This document shows, one piece after another, positions 5,548 through 11,194 of a DNA stretch of 11,194 nt. The DNA is from Gammaproteobacteria bacterium. GTDB lineage: Bacteria > Pseudomonadota > Gammaproteobacteria > UBA6429 > Thiohalophilaceae. The position numbers were made by a program, and so were the translations under genes. Position 1 is the stretch's first letter, and each line of letters opens with the position of its first letter. The stretch lies in NCBI GenBank assembly GCA_029882235.1, contig JAOULB010000033.1:1-11194 (forward strand). Reading direction: 5' to 3'. The notes under the pieces are model-generated. The model saw only the letters and a program-made list of their open reading frames with translations. It was not told where the DNA came from and did no database searches.

Positions 5548-6489
5548 TCACGGCAACATGTTTTCCTGATCCTCGCCTTCTTTCTCCACCGGCATCAGAC
5601 TGGCGCGGGAAATCTTTAATGCCAGCGCAGAGGCACTGGCCACATAGATGGATGAGTAAGTACCCACCATAATCCCGACAATCAGCGCCATGGAGAAGGC
5701 ATGGATCAGCTCTCCACCCATAAAGAACATTGCCAGCACCACCATCAGGGTCGTCAGTGAGGTCATGATGGTGCGGGACAGGGTCTGATTCAGTGAGGTA
5801 TTGACCACATCGGTCGATGAGCCCTTGCGTAACACACGGAAATTCTCACGAATGCGATCGAACACAACAATGGTGTCATTGAGTGAGTAACCAATCACGG
5901 CCAGCACCGCAGCCAGTACGGTCAGGTCAAAATCCCACTGGAACAGGGCAAAACAACCCAACACGATGATCACATCGTGAATCAGTGCAGCAACAGATCC
6001 CAGCGCAAAACGCCACTCAAAACGCATCATCACGTAGACTAAAATAAAACCCAGCGCGATAATCATGGCCAGACCACCATCGTCACGGAGCTCATCGCCG
6101 ACCTGTGGGCCAACATATTCCTGGCGTCGCATGTTTACGTCACCACCGCTGGTGTCGCGTAAAATCTTCAGAATGGCATCACCAATCTCCGAACTCTTTA
6201 CACCTTCACGTGGTGCAATACGAACAATCACATCTTTGGCGGAACCAAAATGCTGGACGACTGCATCGCCATAAGATTTCTTCTCAAGCGCAGCGCGTAT
6301 TTTGTTGAGATCGGCGTCCTGCGAATAGCCCACCTCAAGCAGGGTACCACCGGTAAAATCGAGACCAAAATTCAGACCTTTGGTCACGAGACTAAAAATC
6401 GATCCCAGTATCAGAATAATTGAAATTGATAACGCGATCTTACGTTTGGACATAAAGTCAAAACGGGTTTGTTGTTTGAATATTTGCAT
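5548..6489 (-). CDS. secF: Protein translocase subunit SecF
   Basis: SecF is an inner-membrane RND-superfamily subunit that, with SecD, uses the proton motive force to help draw proteins out of the SecYEG channel into the periplasm. The 313-residue protein has a first membrane helix (about 17-36), the family signature NFGLDFTGGTLLEV (40-53), a periplasmic domain (about 54-135), and five further membrane helices from about 140. The second signature, GYSLNDTIVVFDRIREN (200-216), holds the conserved polar and charged residues of the transmembrane core. It starts 15 bases after the secD stop with a strong AGGAAGG site, consistent with equal expression of the two subunits. It is the last gene of the operon, before the 5492-5520 hairpin. 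Confidence 0.97.
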   Translation of the reverse strand: MQIFKQQTRFDFMSKRKIALSISIILILGSIFSLVTKGLNFGLDFTGGTLLEVGYSQDADLNKIRAALEKKSYGDAVVQHFGSAKDVIVRIAPREGVKSSEIGDAILKILRDTSGGDVNMRRQEYVGPQVGDELRDDGGLAMIIALGFILVYVMMRFEWRFALGSVAALIHDVIIVLGCFALFQWDFDLTVLAAVLAVIGYSLNDTIVVFDRIRENFRVLRKGSSTDVVNTSLNQTLSRTIMTSLTTLMVVLAMFFMGGELIHAFSMALIVGIMVGTYSSIYVASASALALKISRASLMPVEKEGEDQENMLP

Positions 6490-6504
6490 GTGAGTTCTTC
6501 CTTC

Positions 6505-8367
6505 CTAGATCGACAGGGTCTTGATACGTCGACCGCTAACAAACATATTCACAATGGCGCGCGTACCCATGATGGCCGTGAACATGGAGGTGACGATCCC
6601 AATCGACAGCGTAATGGCAAAACCACGAATCGGACCGGTACCAAACATATACAACACCACAGCAGCAATGAGCGTGGTGATATTGGCATCGGCAATGGTT
6701 GATAATGCCTTTTCATAACCTGCATGGATGCTGGCCTGAGGGCTGTTGCCAATTCTGATTTCTTCCCGAATACGTTCAAAAATCAACACGTTCGCATCCA
6801 CCGCCATACCCACGGTCAGAACGATACCGGCAATACCGGGCAGCGTTAGTGTTGCCTGCAGCATTGATAGCACCGCAACAATCAGCACAAGATTAGTGAG
6901 TAGCGCCACATTGGCAACCAGACCAAAGCCGCGATACCAGAACACCATAAAGACAATCACAATTGCCATACCCAGGATGACTGAATTCATACCCTGATCG
7001 ATATTGTCCTGACCAAGGCTTGGGCCAATGGTGCGTTCTTCGATAATTCGTATTGGCGCTGACAGGGCACCTGCGCGAAGTAGCAACGCCAGTGTTTGTG
7101 CTTCCTTGGAACTATCCAGGCCGGTGATCTGGAAACGTTTACTGAAGACACCCTGAATGGTGGCGACATTAATCACTTCTTCGACTTTACGAGAGGTTAC
7201 GACTTCTTTGCCATTCACCGTTTTGATGTCGGTTTTATGTTCGATAAACACCACGGCCATTGGCTTTTTCAGGTTTTGTTTAGTTGTACGCCCCATCGAA
7301 CGCGCACCTGCGCCATCGAGATTAACGTATACCGCAGGTGAACCCGTATCCTGATCAAAACCTGAGTTGGCATTCGTGATTCGATCACCCGTGATAATCA
7401 CGCTTTTCTTTAGAAGAATCGGACTGCCATTTCGTTCTTTATATAAGCGCATACCTGGTGGTACGACACCATTGGCTGCCGACTGCCCTCTTCGCTCTGG
7501 ATCGGCCAATCGAAACTCCAGTGTCGCTGTCGCACTTAAAATTTGCTTTGCGCGGGCACTATCCTGAATACCGGGCAGTTGCACAACGATTCGGCTTTCA
7601 CCCTGCTGTTGAATTACCGGTTCAGCGACACCCAGCTCATTAACGCGATTTCTTAAGGTGGTTACGTTCTGTTGTAAGGCCTGTTTTTTTGTCTCACGTA
7701 ATGCCGCTTCAGTGAGCTTTGCGGATAGTCGGAAGGTATTGCCATTATCCTGCTCGACATATTGCATATCGGTAAACTCACTACGAAGTGCCAGAACTGC
7801 CTTCTCACGCTGTTCGGCAGATTTGAATCGAAACGCAACCCCACCATCTTTGCCATCAGCCGCTACTGTTGCGCCACGAAGCTTTTTCTTGCGCATTAAT
7901 GTGCGCGCATCCTGCACACGGTCTTCCTGAAAACGGACCAGTGCAGAATCCATATCGACTTCCATAAGGAAATGCAGACCACCACGCAGGTCAAGACCAA
8001 GATACATCGGCAGAGCGTTAAAGGAGGCAAACCATTCTGGTGCTGCGGAGGCAATATTTTGCGCGACAATATAGTCCTCGCCTAACAGCTCACTGAGTTT
8101 TTCCCTGGCGCGTAACTGGCCATCAACATCAGAAAAACGAACCAGCAGTCCCTTGTCATCCAGGACAATGCGGCTATAAGCGATGTTTGCGCCATCAAGC
8201 ACATCGGTCACTTTTTTCTGGGTTGAGTTATCGATGACCTTGTTACTGCGCGCGGCAATTTGCAGGGCTGGATCGGTGCCATAAATGTTCGGTGCGGCAT
8301 ACAGTGCACCGATAGCAAGAATGACAATAATTAAAAGATATTTCCAAACAGGATACTGATTCAACAT
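6505..8367 (-). CDS. secD: Protein translocase subunit SecD
   Basis: SecD pairs with SecF in the inner membrane and completes protein export after SecA-driven insertion. The 620-residue length is close to the E. coli protein. It has one N-terminal membrane helix (about 8-26), the signature MYLGLDLRGGLHFLMEV (121-137), a large periplasmic region (to about 455), and five membrane helices in the last 160 residues. GMAVDANVLIFERIREE (520-536) carries the conserved aspartate (Asp524) of the proton pathway, equivalent to the essential one in E. coli. Nothing is truncated. It lies 54 bases after yajC and 15 before secF. The ribosome site is weak (GGA four bases from the ATG). Confidence 0.98.
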   Translation of the reverse strand: MLNQYPVWKYLLIIVILAIGALYAAPNIYGTDPALQIAARSNKVIDNSTQKKVTDVLDGANIAYSRIVLDDKGLLVRFSDVDGQLRAREKLSELLGEDYIVAQNIASAAPEWFASFNALPMYLGLDLRGGLHFLMEVDMDSALVRFQEDRVQDARTLMRKKKLRGATVAADGKDGGVAFRFKSAEQREKAVLALRSEFTDMQYVEQDNGNTFRLSAKLTEAALRETKKQALQQNVTTLRNRVNELGVAEPVIQQQGESRIVVQLPGIQDSARAKQILSATATLEFRLADPERRGQSAANGVVPPGMRLYKERNGSPILLKKSVIITGDRITNANSGFDQDTGSPAVYVNLDGAGARSMGRTTKQNLKKPMAVVFIEHKTDIKTVNGKEVVTSRKVEEVINVATIQGVFSKRFQITGLDSSKEAQTLALLLRAGALSAPIRIIEERTIGPSLGQDNIDQGMNSVILGMAIVIVFMVFWYRGFGLVANVALLTNLVLIVAVLSMLQATLTLPGIAGIVLTVGMAVDANVLIFERIREEIRIGNSPQASIHAGYEKALSTIADANITTLIAAVVLYMFGTGPIRGFAITLSIGIVTSMFTAIMGTRAIVNMFVSGRRIKTLSI

Positions 8368-8421
8368 AGTCCGTTTATCCGAGCAGTGTGATTGCTTTTA
8401 TCAATATTGATTAAATTGTTA

Positions 8422-8760
8422 TTAGTCTTTTTCAGCGGCTTTGATACTGCCCTTGGGGAGTACCGCTGCAACAGCGTGTCTTTGCATTTTAATCTGCACA
8501 TTATTGGCAATTTCAAGCGTGACATACTGTTCACTGGTTTCTGTGATCTTGCCGAGAATACCACCATTGGTGACGACTTCGTCGCCCTTACCGATCGACT
8601 CGACCAGTTTTTTGTGTTCCTTGGCGCGCTTTTGTTGGGGGCGGATCAATAAGAAGTACATCAGCACCAACATGCCAACAAAAAATATCATACCTTCTGG
8701 GCCAGCCTGTTGACCGGTTGCAGGAGCGGCAGCGTGTGCATTTGAAATCAGAAAATTCAT
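8422..8760 (-). CDS. yajC: Sec translocon accessory protein YajC
   Basis: YajC is a small single-span inner-membrane protein that associates with SecDF and with the YidC-containing holo-translocon; it is usually dispensable. The 112-residue protein has a short periplasmic Ala-rich N-terminus and one membrane helix (about 22-40, MIFFVGMLVLMYFLLI). The hallmark RPQQKRAKEHKKL follows at the cytoplasmic face, then a small beta domain (GDEVVTNGGILGKI). The AAGG ribosome site is eight bases upstream of the ATG. The gene order tgt-yajC-secD-secF is the classic one. Confidence 0.97.
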   Translation of the reverse strand: MNFLISNAHAAAPATGQQAGPEGMIFFVGMLVLMYFLLIRPQQKRAKEHKKLVESIGKGDEVVTNGGILGKITETSEQYVTLEIANNVQIKMQRHAVAAVLPKGSIKAAEKD

Positions 8761-8809
8761 GGTTCAGCCTTTTTCTATTTATCTGGTTCAGGGTTCAAAA
8801 CGGCGCCTA

Positions 8810-10950
<2,141 letters not shown>

Positions 10951-10958
10951 GGCGCGGA

Positions 10959-10967
10959 ATAGTAGCA
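10959..10967 (-). promoter_or_regulatory. Candidate extended -10 promoter of queA
   Basis: On the minus strand, TGCTACTAT is an extended -10 element whose last base is at 10959. Initiation about seven bases on would fall near 10952, practically at the ATG (10950). No clear -35 is present. If used, it gives a leaderless or nearly leaderless mRNA, which fits the absence of a Shine-Dalgarno sequence. Confidence 0.4.
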
Positions 10968-10993
10968 GATTTTGACTAATATTCGCGAAGGCT

Positions 10994-11022
10994 TTGCCGG
11001 GATAGCATTGATTCCCTATAAT
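10994..11022 (+). promoter_or_regulatory. tRNA-Leu promoter with GC-rich discriminator
   Basis: TTGCCG (10994-10999) and a perfect TATAAT (11017-11022) are 17 bases apart. The bases right after the -10 (GCCCGC) form a GC-rich discriminator, typical of stable-RNA promoters under stringent control. Initiation near 11029 leaves a leader of about 18 bases before the mature tRNA. Confidence 0.8.
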
Positions 11023-11046
11023 GCCCGCTCCTGTCTACAGACAAAT

Positions 11047-11131
11047 GGCCGAGTGGTGGAATTGGTAGACACGCAGCACTCAAAATGCTGTGCCTTCGGG
11101 CGTGTCGGTTCGACTCCGACCTCGGCTACCA
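11047..11131 (+). tRNA. tRNA-Leu, anticodon CAA
   Basis: An 85-nt class II tRNA with encoded CCA that reads UUG codons. The acceptor stem pairs GGCCGAG (11047-11053) with CTCGGCT (11121-11127) through a G1-U72 wobble, as in some E. coli leucine tRNAs. The discriminator is A11128, then CCA. The D arm has GTG/CAC and a loop with GG. The anticodon stem CAGCA/TGCTG (11074-11078, 11086-11090) holds the loop CTCAAAA with anticodon CAA at 11081-11083. A long variable arm (11091-11103) forms GCC/GGC around TTCG. The T arm is GTCGG, TTCGACT, CCGAC. All parts are consistent, so the identity is firm. Confidence 0.97.
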
Positions 11132-11140
11132 ACTTAATGT

Positions 11141-11183
11141 ATCGACTTCGTCGATGATGATCTAAGTCCGGTCTCGTCCGGAC
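11141..11183 (+). other. Two short hairpins after tRNA-Leu
   Basis: ATCGAC, TTC and GTCGAT (11141-11155), then GTCCGG, a six-base loop and CCGGAC (11166-11183), are two perfect 6-bp inverted repeats. Neither is followed by a T run within the window, so intrinsic termination is not shown. They may instead be 3' processing or trailer structures. The window ends 11 bases later. Confidence 0.35.
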
Positions 11184-11194
11184 GGGCGAGGTAC

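Noticed and set aside
10972..11157. 61-residue plus-strand frame
   Set aside because: It contains the whole tRNA-Leu and its promoter, so it is not a protein gene.

Overview
The window is a piece of ordinary gammaproteobacterial core chromosome with middling GC content. Every long gene is a recognisable housekeeping gene. The gene order suhB next to a divergent trmJ-cysE-iscRSU block, and queA-tgt-yajC-secD-secF next to a tRNA-Leu, is the arrangement I recall from Pseudomonas and related gammaproteobacteria. I cannot name the genus from sequence alone. I see no mobile element, CRISPR array, prophage gene, toxin-antitoxin pair or defence system.

Left block (1-3716, minus strand, transcribed right to left): trmJ (tRNA Nm32 methyltransferase), cysE (serine acetyltransferase), iscR (Fe-S sensing repressor), iscS (cysteine desulfurase) and the start of iscU (Fe-S scaffold), which runs off the left edge. 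CysE makes the precursor of cysteine, IscS takes sulfur from cysteine, IscU receives it, and IscR represses the operon when Fe-S clusters are plentiful. A strong IscR type-1 operator overlaps the iscR promoter. The iscU reading frame appears broken by a one-base deletion close to the window edge.

Middle (3717-5520, plus strand): suhB, with a near-perfect boxA just upstream of its ribosome binding site, then two small genes I cannot name. One encodes an 87-residue soluble protein. The other encodes a 119-residue two-helix membrane protein with a cysteine cluster. A strong, possibly bidirectional, terminator at 5492-5520 closes the block.

Right block (5548-10950, minus strand): queA-tgt-yajC-secD-secF, two queuosine tRNA modification enzymes followed by three accessory subunits of the Sec translocon, probably one operon. 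Divergent from queA is a tRNA-Leu(CAA) on the plus strand with a stable-RNA type promoter.

No stretch longer than 300 bases lacks a gene. The most interesting signals are regulatory: the suhB boxA, a pair of mutually exclusive hairpins between iscR and iscS, the IscR operator, and a possibly leaderless queA. The two unnamed small genes between suhB and secF are the only candidates for undescribed functions.
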